A stretch of DNA of 61,653 bases from a bacterium (GTDB lineage: Bacteria > Patescibacteriota > Minisyncoccia > Phycocordibacterales > UBA2100), in assembly GCA_030674455.1 (NCBI GenBank), contig JAUSGQ010000035.1, forward strand, positions 1 to 61,653, written 5' to 3'. The translations under genes were made by a program, and so were the position numbers. This document shows positions 44,680-54,037 of this stretch, piece by piece (within the stretch, counting starts at the first letter, position 1; each line of letters opens with the position of its first letter). The notes beneath the pieces were generated by a model. It worked only from the letters and a program-made list of their open reading frames with translations. It was not told where the DNA came from and ran no database searches.

Positions 44680-45713
44680 CATATATCTATCATGATTCTG
44701 TTTGCCTTACCGTCTCTCATGAGAGCGATGGCCTCGTTTATGTTTTCGAGCGATGTGCGGTGCGTGACGAAGTCGTCTGCCTTCAATTTGCCTGAACGAT
44801 ATAAATCAATATATCGCGGTATATCGCGCGCAGGTGAGAATTGTCCGCCCTGCGTTGCTTTGATCATTTTGCCCTCTCCGCCGAATAAGTGAAGCGCGTC
44901 CACCAGACCAACGCTCTCTCCAGGTTTAGGTTGGCCCACCATAATGTAGCGACCAGAACCAGCCAAGAGGGGAATGGTATCCTCAATACTCTTGCTATTC
45001 CCGGAGGTCTCCACAATAACATTGACCCCCTTGCTTCCGCATACCCTTTCAACAGCTTCTCGTACATTTTCTTTTGCACTGTTTATGAATATGTTTGCCC
45101 CGAGGGATAATGCGGCATCCTTTTTACGGTCGTGTATATCGACTGCGATTATCGGGTTTGCCTGCGCAAGAACTGCGGCCTTTATGAAACAAGCGCCTAG
45201 CCCGCCCAATCCTACTATCATGACACTTTCTCCGGGCTGTACCCGTGCTTCATTCTCTATGGTCGCGAGAGCGGTTGAGAGGCCGCATCCGAGCAATGCG
45301 CAGAAATCATTTGGAATATCCGCCGGCACTTTAGTAATCCGATTTTCCGACACGACAGAATATTCGCTGAATGTCGTTACCTTGCCGCTCGGCATCTTTT
45401 TCCCTTTATATGTATACGTGGGAAAGTCTGATTCAATACCGTCTCCCTTGCGCCAGTGCAACACTACTTTGTCGCCCTTTTGCACTTTTGTTACATCTGC
45501 GCCCACATCAGCGACTTCTCCGCATCCTTCGTGTCCGAGAAGGTGAGGCACGAATTTCCCATTGCCTTTGTTGCCGGCGATTTCTTGAAGCTGGGATCCG
45601 CATATTCCGCTTACGAGGATTTTTACCAGCACCTGACCGCGCCCTAGCGCTCCGAGTTCAACATCGGCAATGACGAGCGGAGCGTTGATTGTCTCTAATA
45701 TGGCGGCTTTCAT
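44667..45713 (-). CDS. zinc-type medium-chain alcohol dehydrogenase-like protein
   Basis: GRGQVLVKILVSGICGSQLQEIAGNKGNGKFVPHLLGHEGCGEVADVGADVTKVQKGDKVVLHW..VMIVGLGGLGACFIKAAVLAQANPIIAVD. Confidence 0.9.
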   Translation of the reverse strand: MKAAILETINAPLVIADVELGALGRGQVLVKILVSGICGSQLQEIAGNKGNGKFVPHLLGHEGCGEVADVGADVTKVQKGDKVVLHWRKGDGIESDFPTYTYKGKKMPSGKVTTFSEYSVVSENRITKVPADIPNDFCALLGCGLSTALATIENEARVQPGESVMIVGLGGLGACFIKAAVLAQANPIIAVDIHDRKKDAALSLGANIFINSAKENVREAVERVCGSKGVNVIVETSGNSKSIEDTIPLLAGSGRYIMVGQPKPGESVGLVDALHLFGGEGKMIKATQGGQFSPARDIPRYIDLYRSGKLKADDFVTHRTSLENINEAIALMRDGKANRIMIDICPVV

Positions 45714-46480
45714 AGACGATTTCCGGTTTTTTGCACGTTCAATTCCCGCACGAAAAGACTTTCTGTTTTGCAGAGTCCAACGAGGAATTCCGCCAGCTCC
45801 GACGGGTCAATAAGCCCCGCCACATCCGCTCGGTGCGAGGACATGCCGGTCGCTATCGCGCCCGAATATACATCAATCATACGCACGCCCCGCTTCAGCC
45901 ATTCGTCTTTTACCGCTTCGGAGAAGCCGCGCAAACCGAACTTTGATGCAGAATACACCGCCTCATGATAATTGCCTTTAAGACCGGCGACAGAATTTAT
46001 GTTTATTATTGTGCCTCCGCCGCGCGCCGAGAAATATTCGTATGCGCTTGTGCACAGAGCGATGACGGAGGACAAATTGGTATGAATGACGTTCTGTATG
46101 TCGGATACTTCACTCATAGCATTGTGTCCCTGCAGTTCAGGATTTACGCCGGCATTGTTTATGAGCACATCAACATTCTGTTTAGCGAGTGCTGCCTTGA
46201 TTTCTTCCAAGCCCTCGGCACTTCGGATGTCGGCAATGACCCCGACGAACTTTGAGTCCCTCGATTTTTCTAAGGCGCTTTTTAATGTGGCGAGTTTTGC
46301 TTCATCTCTCGCATTAGCGACTAAGTTGTAACCGGCGCTCGCGAAAGCTTTTGCCAGGTGTGTTCCGAATCCTGAAGAGGCACCTGTTATCATTACAGTA
46401 TGTTTCGCATCTGTCCCTCGGTGCGGTGTTTTTCCGCCGTGAGCCTTGTTTTTTTCTTGCGGACTTGCCATTTGCGTCAT
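45710..46480 (-). CDS. short-chain dehydrogenase/reductase
   Basis: VMITGASSGFGTHLAKAFASAGYNLVANARDEAKL..VDVLINNAGVNPELQ..ININSVAGLKGNYHEAVYSASKFGLRGFSEAVKDEW. Confidence 0.93.
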   Translation of the reverse strand: MTQMASPQEKNKAHGGKTPHRGTDAKHTVMITGASSGFGTHLAKAFASAGYNLVANARDEAKLATLKSALEKSRDSKFVGVIADIRSAEGLEEIKAALAKQNVDVLINNAGVNPELQGHNAMSEVSDIQNVIHTNLSSVIALCTSAYEYFSARGGGTIININSVAGLKGNYHEAVYSASKFGLRGFSEAVKDEWLKRGVRMIDVYSGAIATGMSSHRADVAGLIDPSELAEFLVGLCKTESLFVRELNVQKTGNRL

Positions 46481-46538
46481 AGTATAGCAAGCATCGTGTT
46501 TTGTTAAGTTGTATGGAAATTTTCATCCGATTGGAGCT

Positions 46539-47438
46539 ATGAGAGTGCTCGTCACCGGCGGCACGGGATTCATCGGCTCAAATATTGTGATTGAGCTCAT
46601 TCGGCGCGGGCACGACGTTGTAATAACGGGTTCTGACGCCGAACAGAAGATTTCGGGTTTCACCGGCAAGTATCTACAGCCGGGCTTGGACGGCATAGAT
46701 TGGGGAGCGGTAGGAGTGTTTGATGCCGTATTTCACGAGGCCGCAATCAACGATACTCAATCGAAAGATACGCGAGAGATGATGCGTGCGAATGTGGGCG
46801 CGTCGATGTCCCTTTTTGAGTACGCGGTGAAAAATGGCTGCAAACATATTGTGTACGCCTCCTCGACCGCCGTCTATGGCGATGGGGCGACGCCTTACCG
46901 CGAGGACCAGAATCTGAAACCTCTCACCCCGTATGCGGAATCTAAAAAAATACTTGAAGAAAAAGCTGCTGCGTTCGGCGCCGAAAATCCGGACGTCGTC
47001 ATAGTCGGACTTCGCTACTGCAACGTTTACGGCCCCGGCGAATCGCACAAGGGCAAGCGCGCGAGCATGATTTACCAAATCGCACAGCAGATGAAAAAAG
47101 GGAACCCGCGGCTCTTTAGAGGAGGCGAGCAGAAGCGCGATTACATTTATGTGAAAGACGCCGTGCGAGCCAATATGCTCGCCCTTGAAGCGAAAGAGAA
47201 CATGGTGCTGAATTGCGGGTCGGGGACAGCGACACCGTTCAACGACCTCGTGCGCATTTTGAATGGCGCTCTCGGAACGGACAGGAAACCCGAATATTTT
47301 GAGAACCCGTTCGCTTCATCCTACCAAAATCACACCGAATGCGACATGTCGCTCGCGAAAGACAAACTCGGATTTGTTCCCGAATTCAATGTAGAGCGCG
47401 GTATCGCGGATTATTCCGCGAGCGGATTCCTGGCCTGA
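46539..47438 (+). CDS. HldD-like ADP-glycero-manno-heptose 6-epimerase / NAD epimerase
   Basis: MRVLVTGGTGFIGSNIVIELIRRGHDVVITG..FHEAAINDTQSKDTREMMRANV..YASSTAVYGDGATPY..RYCNVYGPGESHKGKRASMIYQIAQQ. Confidence 0.8.
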   Translation: MRVLVTGGTGFIGSNIVIELIRRGHDVVITGSDAEQKISGFTGKYLQPGLDGIDWGAVGVFDAVFHEAAINDTQSKDTREMMRANVGASMSLFEYAVKNGCKHIVYASSTAVYGDGATPYREDQNLKPLTPYAESKKILEEKAAAFGAENPDVVIVGLRYCNVYGPGESHKGKRASMIYQIAQQMKKGNPRLFRGGEQKRDYIYVKDAVRANMLALEAKENMVLNCGSGTATPFNDLVRILNGALGTDRKPEYFENPFASSYQNHTECDMSLAKDKLGFVPEFNVERGIADYSASGFLA

Positions 47439-48010
47439 AGCGCGCGCATGCGCGCAATTATAGCGGTAGTGGAATGTCCTTTGATGAGCGGTATCAGAAC
47501 TAGGCGCCCGCCTCCCGCCTCAACAACTTTTTTCTCTACAATCTGGCCGGCTGTTCGGTCTTGCCCTTTTGCGTGCACGTTCGGCTTGAGTTTTTTTATC
47601 CACGCGTCTGGGGTCGTTTCGTCAAATATGAATACGGCATCAACCGATTTTAGCGACGCAACCACTTCCGCGCGCTCACGCTCTGGAATTATTGGCCGAG
47701 AATTCCCTTTATTGCGCCGGACAGAATTGTCGGAATTAACACCAACGATGAGCATGTCTCCATAGCTTTTTGCAGTTTTCAGATTAAGCACATGTCCGAT
47801 GTGCAGAATGTCAAAACAGCCGTTTGTGGAGACGATTGTCAACCCTGATTTCTTGGCCATACGCGTTATTTTGAGGATTTCGGCAAATGAAAGCACCTTG
47901 CTATACGCGCCTTTCTTAGGCAGTGCTTTTGAGGTATTCTTCAGACGCGGCTTTGTCGCGATACTATGGACCCTAAAACTAGTCTTTTTTTGTCGGCGTT
48001 TCGTCGGCAT
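47411..48010 (-). CDS. RfaE2-type heptose 1-phosphate adenylyltransferase
   Basis: VLSFAEILKITRMAKKSGLTIVSTNGCFDILHIGHVLNLKTAKSYGDMLIVGVNSDNSVRRNKGNSRPIIPERERAEVVASLKSVDAVFIFDETTP. Confidence 0.88.
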   Translation of the reverse strand: MPTKRRQKKTSFRVHSIATKPRLKNTSKALPKKGAYSKVLSFAEILKITRMAKKSGLTIVSTNGCFDILHIGHVLNLKTAKSYGDMLIVGVNSDNSVRRNKGNSRPIIPERERAEVVASLKSVDAVFIFDETTPDAWIKKLKPNVHAKGQDRTAGQIVEKKVVEAGGGRLVLIPLIKGHSTTAIIARMRALQARNPLAE

Positions 48011-48541
48011 AGCGATGTTATAGAAGAGAGTATGCGGCACATTTTGCCGGATGTCGAACGCGGTGCCACGATACTCGTTGCCGCATTGCGGCGCGGCAAG
48101 AAGGTGCTTATCTGCGGCAACGGTGGCTCGGCGGCCGATAGCCAGCACTTCGCGGCAGAGCTCGTCGGAAGATATAAGGATGATCGCCCTCCGCTTCCGG
48201 CGCTCGCGCTCACGACCGATTCGTCCGCGCTAACCGCCATCGGCAATGATTACGGCTTTGAGGATATTTTTAAACGGCAAGTCGCAGCACTTGGGAAAAG
48301 CGGCGATGTCCTTGTCGTGTTTTCCACGAGCGGTGCGTCAAAGAATGTGCTTGCCGCAATCTCGGAGGCGCGATTGAGAAAAATCAAAGTGATCGCACTT
48401 ACCGGAACACGGGGGAGTGGTTTGCGCCGCCGCGCGGACGCAGTCATTGTTGTGCCGACCAAAGAAACGGCACGCATTCAGGAGGTTCATCAGCTTGTAT
48501 ACCACTCGTGGTGCGAATACATAGATGCGACGCATGTCTAA
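47966..48541 (+). CDS. gmhA: sedoheptulose 7-phosphate isomerase
   Basis: ILVAALRRGKKVLICGNGGSAADSQHFAAELVGRYKDDRPPLPALALTTDSSALTAIGNDYGFEDIFKRQVAALGKSGDVLVVFSTSGAS. Confidence 0.94.
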   Translation: MDPKTSLFLSAFRRHSDVIEESMRHILPDVERGATILVAALRRGKKVLICGNGGSAADSQHFAAELVGRYKDDRPPLPALALTTDSSALTAIGNDYGFEDIFKRQVAALGKSGDVLVVFSTSGASKNVLAAISEARLRKIKVIALTGTRGSGLRRRADAVIVVPTKETARIQEVHQLVYHSWCEYIDATHV

Positions 48542-49109
48542 AAGATCTACCGCTATAGCAGCTGTTTTTCTTGATCGCGACGGAGTCATAAATGAAGAAG
48601 TGGAGTACCTAAGCGATTCTTCAAAACTGCGTCTGGTGCCTGGTTCTGCGCGCGCGATACGCCTCTTAAACGAACGCGCAATACCCGTTATTGTTGTTAC
48701 CAATCAGTCTGGTGTTGCACGCGGGTATTACCCGGAATCGCGGATTGCACACTTGCATCACGCGCTTGATGAAAGTTTGAAGGATGAGGGAGCGCATATC
48801 GACCGGTTTTACTATTGCCCGCATCATCCGGAAGGACTGGGAAAATATCGCATTGACTGCGAGTGCCGTAAACCGAAACCGGGACTCCTTCACGAAGCCG
48901 CGAAAGATTTCAGCCTAAATCTCAAAAATTGCATCATCATCGGCGATAAGGCGAGCGATATTGGCGCAGGCATTGCGGCCGGATGCCGGACGATTTTGGT
49001 AATGACCGGATACGGGAAAAAAGAATTGGCATCTTGGAATCAGCCATTCCAGCCAGGCCACGTTGCGGAAGATTTGCAAGGGTCAGTCGAATGGCTGCTT
49101 CGCGACTGA
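48534..49109 (+). CDS. gmhB: D-glycero-D-manno-heptose 1,7-bisphosphate phosphatase
   Basis: AAVFLDRDGVINEEVEYLSDSSKLRLVPGSARAIRLLNE..VVTNQSGVARGYY..YYCPHHPEGLGKYRIDCECRKPKPGLL..IIGDKASDIGAGIAAG. Confidence 0.93.
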   Translation: MSKRSTAIAAVFLDRDGVINEEVEYLSDSSKLRLVPGSARAIRLLNERAIPVIVVTNQSGVARGYYPESRIAHLHHALDESLKDEGAHIDRFYYCPHHPEGLGKYRIDCECRKPKPGLLHEAAKDFSLNLKNCIIIGDKASDIGAGIAAGCRTILVMTGYGKKELASWNQPFQPGHVAEDLQGSVEWLLRD

Positions 49110-49150
49110 GCCATATGATTTTTTGGATGCTCTGAATAGCCTACTATTTT

Positions 49151-50767
49151 TTACCGGACTTTCGTGTTGGTGACGCTAAGCACGATCTGAAGCTTTTCCG
49201 CCGCGGCGAGGCGAAGCTGGTCAGTACTTCTGAAGAGCTCTGTGTATTTCAGATACAGCCAATCCGTGACACGCGGATCGTCCTTGCGCCCCGCGGTGAC
49301 GGTAATCGCGGCAGTCGATGTTGCCGTAAACCCCCGGTCATCTTTGCCCGCGCCGTGATACTCGCGCGTGCCAGTTAACAGCTCAAAATATCCGTCGTAT
49401 TCCTGACGCGAGATAGTGCGGTTGTTCCAGTTGAGACCCTTCATTTCGTCATCAAAGACAAAGAACGTGTCTCGTGGCGCATCTCTGATTATGGCAGGCA
49501 ATTCATGCAGAATCGCCTGCTGTTTGTACCAGTCCATATCAAGGAGGAAGAAGTTGTACCAGATAAAGGCAATGCAGAGAGAAAGAAGCGCAATATGAGC
49601 GCCTTTCTGCATGTTTTTGCGAATGAGGACAACAACGGCGCCATATATGAATAATGCACTGCCAAGCGGAAACAACAGGGAATGTCTGAGTCCGAATCCA
49701 TAACCGTAAATATGTGGCGGTTTTCCGACCGCGACATACGGAAAAAGCGCAAGGAAACAGAGCGCCACACCCGCGATAAGGATCGCAGCACTTTTTGATA
49801 TACAGATCCTCCCGAAATTGAAATCAGAATCGGCCTCCGTGTCATGTAGAAGGGCGCGGTATCTGCGGAATAGGAAAAAAACCAGGACGGCAGCGATAAT
49901 GAGTCCGACCGCAAAATATTTACGCTCGAGAAGGACGATAGAATGTGCAAATGGCCAGAGTATACCGGTGTACATACCGCCCCAGTAGCCACTGATGAAG
50001 CTTGAAATTGTTGATAGTAACGTCGCCCCTTCCCGGAAAATAATCGGTTCGTTATACCCAATGCGGTCGCCGAACGGTTTGAAATACATGAGTTTAATTG
50101 CAAGGAACGCGACAGGGAGAATCAACAGATAAAAATAACGCTTGAGCCACGCGAATACTGTTGTTCGGGCGAATTTATGCACGTGTTGTTGCGCGAAAAG
50201 GTACATATGCAATGCAAGGAACGAAAAAAAGAAAACCGGGAATGAATTGACGAGAAACGACAAGACAAATAATATACAGGCGCCTATTTCGCGTACGGCA
50301 CGTTGGAATCCTCGTCTGGATATGTCAAGCGAGAGAGAACACGCGATTAGGAATAAAAGATTAGCCAGAGAGTAATACGCGAGGAACAATTCAAATCGTA
50401 CAAAAAACGTTGGGATGATGAGGTAATATAAGACGAGAAGTATTGCTGCTGCATCATTCCACTTGAGGTACCGCCGTAGTATGTGCAGAAGTACCAGGCC
50501 GGATATAAGCCACGACGCAAATATGATTATCCGAGTCGCCAATAACGGATCAGGAAAAAGCATGGTAAAGCGAATCAGTGCGTAGTAGTGATACAGTCGT
50601 TGCGGATCAATGTCCGAGAGATACAGCCAATTGAAGTCAGGTCGAACAAACTGGTTTAACAATCTCCACCCATCCCAATAATCGCCGCGCAACAAAAGCA
50701 TCGGACCCCATGCGATCGTGTAGAGTGTGGTGAGAAGAATCGCCGGTTTTTCAAGAAATCTTTGCAT
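49151..50767 (-). CDS. multi-TM hypothetical protein (GT-C-like)
   Basis: 538 aa with roughly ten TM helices in the polysaccharide locus. Confidence 0.55.
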   Translation of the reverse strand: MQRFLEKPAILLTTLYTIAWGPMLLLRGDYWDGWRLLNQFVRPDFNWLYLSDIDPQRLYHYYALIRFTMLFPDPLLATRIIIFASWLISGLVLLHILRRYLKWNDAAAILLVLYYLIIPTFFVRFELFLAYYSLANLLFLIACSLSLDISRRGFQRAVREIGACILFVLSFLVNSFPVFFFSFLALHMYLFAQQHVHKFARTTVFAWLKRYFYLLILPVAFLAIKLMYFKPFGDRIGYNEPIIFREGATLLSTISSFISGYWGGMYTGILWPFAHSIVLLERKYFAVGLIIAAVLVFFLFRRYRALLHDTEADSDFNFGRICISKSAAILIAGVALCFLALFPYVAVGKPPHIYGYGFGLRHSLLFPLGSALFIYGAVVVLIRKNMQKGAHIALLSLCIAFIWYNFFLLDMDWYKQQAILHELPAIIRDAPRDTFFVFDDEMKGLNWNNRTISRQEYDGYFELLTGTREYHGAGKDDRGFTATSTAAITVTAGRKDDPRVTDWLYLKYTELFRSTDQLRLAAAEKLQIVLSVTNTKVR

Positions 50768-50893
50768 ACCTTGTCAAACGCTACTTTCGGAAACAGTATA
50801 TATTGACCGAACCTTCTTTCATAATGTCGTTGCCAAAGCATGGGCTACTCTCTATAATGCGCATTTCTACGTATAAATCCCGTTAAAGACCGC

Positions 50894-52120
50894 ATGACTA
50901 CATTAGCTACCGATAACACACGACTGCGAGATGTCTCTAACAGGGTGAAGCGAACTGGCAAACTCAAAGTGGCGATTGTGGTCAATGATCTCTTGCGGGG
51001 AGGGGCGCAGAGGATAATTCTAGATATCGTGCGCAACGCGCCGTCTCATTTCGAGTTTGTGGTTATTGCAATGAAAGCGGACGATGTTTTTACAGAACAT
51101 GCAACCTCAACTCTACGCAAGGATGTCGAAGAAGCCGGGGCTCGAGTTTTCAACATTTCACATACGCGGCGCTTCAAGCTCGGCGATGTATGGAAGCTTC
51201 GCGCGCTTTTGCGAAGCGAGCGTCCCGACATAGTGCATACGTTCCTTCCTCACGCGGGAACTCTGGGTCGTATTGCTGCGCGCATGGCCGGAGTCCGTGC
51301 AATTGTTACCACACAGTGCAATGTCCGCGTCGCGTATGATTTCTGGCGCTATTGGATCGATCGGTTAACGCTTATTCTGGCGCATGCATGGACGGGATCG
51401 ACGGAAGGAATTGAACTCGAATATGGAGGATCAATCGCGTACTTTAGCAATGCAGAGTGGAGACGTGGGCGCCGTCATTTCACTATCCCTTCCGGCGCGG
51501 ACTTAAATGCGATTACGGCATCGCGAGCGCACCTCGATCGCGAAAAGAAGCGAAAAGAACTTGGCCTGCCCGCGGATGGAGTGATGATTCTTATGACGGC
51601 GCGTCTCATCAGGTGGAAGGGGCACACCGATCTCGTGCGGGCGCTCGTTCATCTGCCGCCTTCTGTGCACGTTTTTTGCGCCGGATGGGGTCCGCTTCAC
51701 GAGGAATTATTACGGCTCGCACAAGATCTTGGTGTTTCTAATCGCTATCATCTTCTCGGATCGCGTCAAGATACTCACGAGCTCCTTGGAGCCACCGATG
51801 TCTACGTCCAAGTCCACAGTACGGCTTCTGACGGCCGAATATGGATGGGACCGAATATCTCGCAGACGGAGGCTTGTGCTGCAGGCGTACCATCGGTCTC
51901 CACGCGCGTCCCGCTCATAGAATATTTGATAGAAGATGGCATCACGGGGAAACTTGCGGAGCCTAATAATCCGCGGAGCCTTGCGGCTGCGATTACGTGG
52001 GTCATAGACCATCCGAAAGAGGCTCGTACTATGGCGAAGGCCGCTCAAGAGCGCGTGCGCGAACGCTACACTGTGGAGCATATGGTGAGTCAGTATGCGG
52101 ACATGTATCTTTCTTTGTAG
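50894..52120 (+). CDS. GT4-family glycosyltransferase
   Basis: 408 aa; VNDLLRGGAQRIILDIVRN..HTFLPHAGTLGRIAARMAGVRAIVTTQ..ACAAGVPSVSTRVPLIEYLIEDGITG. Confidence 0.85.
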   Translation: MTTLATDNTRLRDVSNRVKRTGKLKVAIVVNDLLRGGAQRIILDIVRNAPSHFEFVVIAMKADDVFTEHATSTLRKDVEEAGARVFNISHTRRFKLGDVWKLRALLRSERPDIVHTFLPHAGTLGRIAARMAGVRAIVTTQCNVRVAYDFWRYWIDRLTLILAHAWTGSTEGIELEYGGSIAYFSNAEWRRGRRHFTIPSGADLNAITASRAHLDREKKRKELGLPADGVMILMTARLIRWKGHTDLVRALVHLPPSVHVFCAGWGPLHEELLRLAQDLGVSNRYHLLGSRQDTHELLGATDVYVQVHSTASDGRIWMGPNISQTEACAAGVPSVSTRVPLIEYLIEDGITGKLAEPNNPRSLAAAITWVIDHPKEARTMAKAAQERVRERYTVEHMVSQYADMYLSL

Positions 52121-52166
52121 CGGAATAGTATTATGACCGCGCCGTAAGGATTTTTGCGCAACAGAT

Positions 52167-53981
52167 ATGAAAGTACTTGGAATAAAAATGACGGGACACG
52201 ATACGGGTGCGGCCCTTATAGCGGATGACAGAGTGGTCGCTATATCCGAGGAGCGTCTCAATCGCATTAAATACAGCCCGCATCTGTTCCCGAAACTTTC
52301 CATTGACTATTGCTTGAAGGCGCTCAATATTTCTCCAGAGGAGCTTGACCTTGTCGTCTACGATCCGGCTGGCACTGAAGATATAGACATACCAGATTAC
52401 ACTGTGGAGGATGTGCACATGAAATTGGGCAGCCGCTTCGCGAAAGTCCGTCTTGAGTATGTCAACCATCACGCCGCGCACGCGGCGACGGCCTTCTTCT
52501 GTTCCCCGTTCCGCGAATCCGCAGTGCTTGTTTATGACGGCTCCGGTGAAGTATTTAAAACCCATTTTGGGGTTACCGCTGCCGAAACAGAATCGTTTTA
52601 TCACGGTTTGAACGCGGAACTTACGCTCATAAATAAGACGCTTCATGCACGCTCAGGGCCCGGGCGCTATCCATACACAGTAGGTATCGGCAGGCTCTAT
52701 GCACTGCTCTCCATGGGTTATTTGTCGTTCGGCCGCTATAACGAAGGAAAGATGATGGGCTTGGCCGCGTACGGGGACGACTCGTTTCTCAAGCAGTTTC
52801 CATATGAGCGCTGGGTCGGGGGTAGGGCAGGGCAACTCGTTTGTAATGGTTCGCTCGTCATACCGCGGAGCGGACTCGCGTCCCGTACAAGTCGTGCAGA
52901 TTTAATTCGCCTGCCAAGACGCATTGCAAGTGCGTTGTATGTTCGCGCAGGTCGCGCCATTGAGAGGTTTGCCATGTTTCTTATTAGAAAAAACGGACGT
53001 CTTTTTATAGCTCCTAACATATTTGAGCCGATTGTCATGCCGCGGCCTGCACGGGACCCTAAACGAGATTCGCTCCCCGACGACTATTTCAGCTCGGTCG
53101 CGTTTGCCGGGCAGAAAATATTTGAACGTTTCGCGCTGGACACTGCCAAACGCCTGCGCGGTGCGACGGGAAGCGATAATCTGTGCGTGGCTGGCGGATG
53201 CGGGCTCAATATTGACGCGAACCTGAGTTTTCTTAAAGACGCGGGATTCAAGAATCTATTTGTTCAGCCGGCTTCGTCGGATTCCGGCATACCGCTGGGC
53301 GCGGCGCTTCATGGATACCATGTTATTTTGAAGCGCCCTCGCGAGTGGGAAATGAAGAGCGCTTCTCTTGGGCGAGCGTATTCGGAAAGCGAGATAAAAT
53401 CTGCGATTTCTGAATTCGAAAGCAAGATAATCGCGCGGAAATCTAGTCGCGTGTGCGAAGAGGCAGCGAAGTTTCTTGCCGATGGGAAAATAATAGGATG
53501 GTTCCATGGAGGTTCGGAATATGGCCCGCGCGCTCTCGGAAATCGGTCAATCCTTTCCGACGCGCGCTCACCCGAAGCAAAGGATATTCTTAACGAGCGG
53601 GTGAAACATCGGGAATTGTGGCGGCCTTTCGCCGCTTCCGTACTTGAGGAGAAAATGGGTGAATTGTTCGACCCAGCTATTCCAAGTCCGTTTATGCTGC
53701 TTACATCCCGCGTTCGCGAAGACAAGCAAGCGGTCATTCCATCCCTCGTACACAAAGACGGCACTTGCCGCACTCAATCCGTGACGCCCCAGTCAAATAA
53801 AAAATATTATGAACTCATCAAAGCATACGACGCGATTACGGGCGTTCCCGCTATTCTGAACACATCGTTCAATCTCGGCGGCGAGCCGATTATTGAGTCG
53901 CCGCACGACGCGCTTGACACATTTACGCGGACCAGCATGGACTACCTAATTCTCGAAGATTATATCATTACGAAACGATAG
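52167..53981 (+). CDS. carbamoyltransferase (NodU/CmcH family)
   Basis: 604 aa; MKVLGIKMTGHDTGAALIADDRVVAISEERLNRIKYSPHLFPKLSIDYCL..VNHHAAHAATAFF..WFHGGSEYGPRALGNRSILSDAR..LNTSFNLGGEPIIESPHDAL. Confidence 0.95.
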   Translation: MKVLGIKMTGHDTGAALIADDRVVAISEERLNRIKYSPHLFPKLSIDYCLKALNISPEELDLVVYDPAGTEDIDIPDYTVEDVHMKLGSRFAKVRLEYVNHHAAHAATAFFCSPFRESAVLVYDGSGEVFKTHFGVTAAETESFYHGLNAELTLINKTLHARSGPGRYPYTVGIGRLYALLSMGYLSFGRYNEGKMMGLAAYGDDSFLKQFPYERWVGGRAGQLVCNGSLVIPRSGLASRTSRADLIRLPRRIASALYVRAGRAIERFAMFLIRKNGRLFIAPNIFEPIVMPRPARDPKRDSLPDDYFSSVAFAGQKIFERFALDTAKRLRGATGSDNLCVAGGCGLNIDANLSFLKDAGFKNLFVQPASSDSGIPLGAALHGYHVILKRPREWEMKSASLGRAYSESEIKSAISEFESKIIARKSSRVCEEAAKFLADGKIIGWFHGGSEYGPRALGNRSILSDARSPEAKDILNERVKHRELWRPFAASVLEEKMGELFDPAIPSPFMLLTSRVREDKQAVIPSLVHKDGTCRTQSVTPQSNKKYYELIKAYDAITGVPAILNTSFNLGGEPIIESPHDALDTFTRTSMDYLILEDYIITKR

Positions 53982-54037
53982 AATTCTTCGGTGCAACTCA
54001 CTTATCTTTTCCTGCATTAACGGAGGACGAAAGTCAA

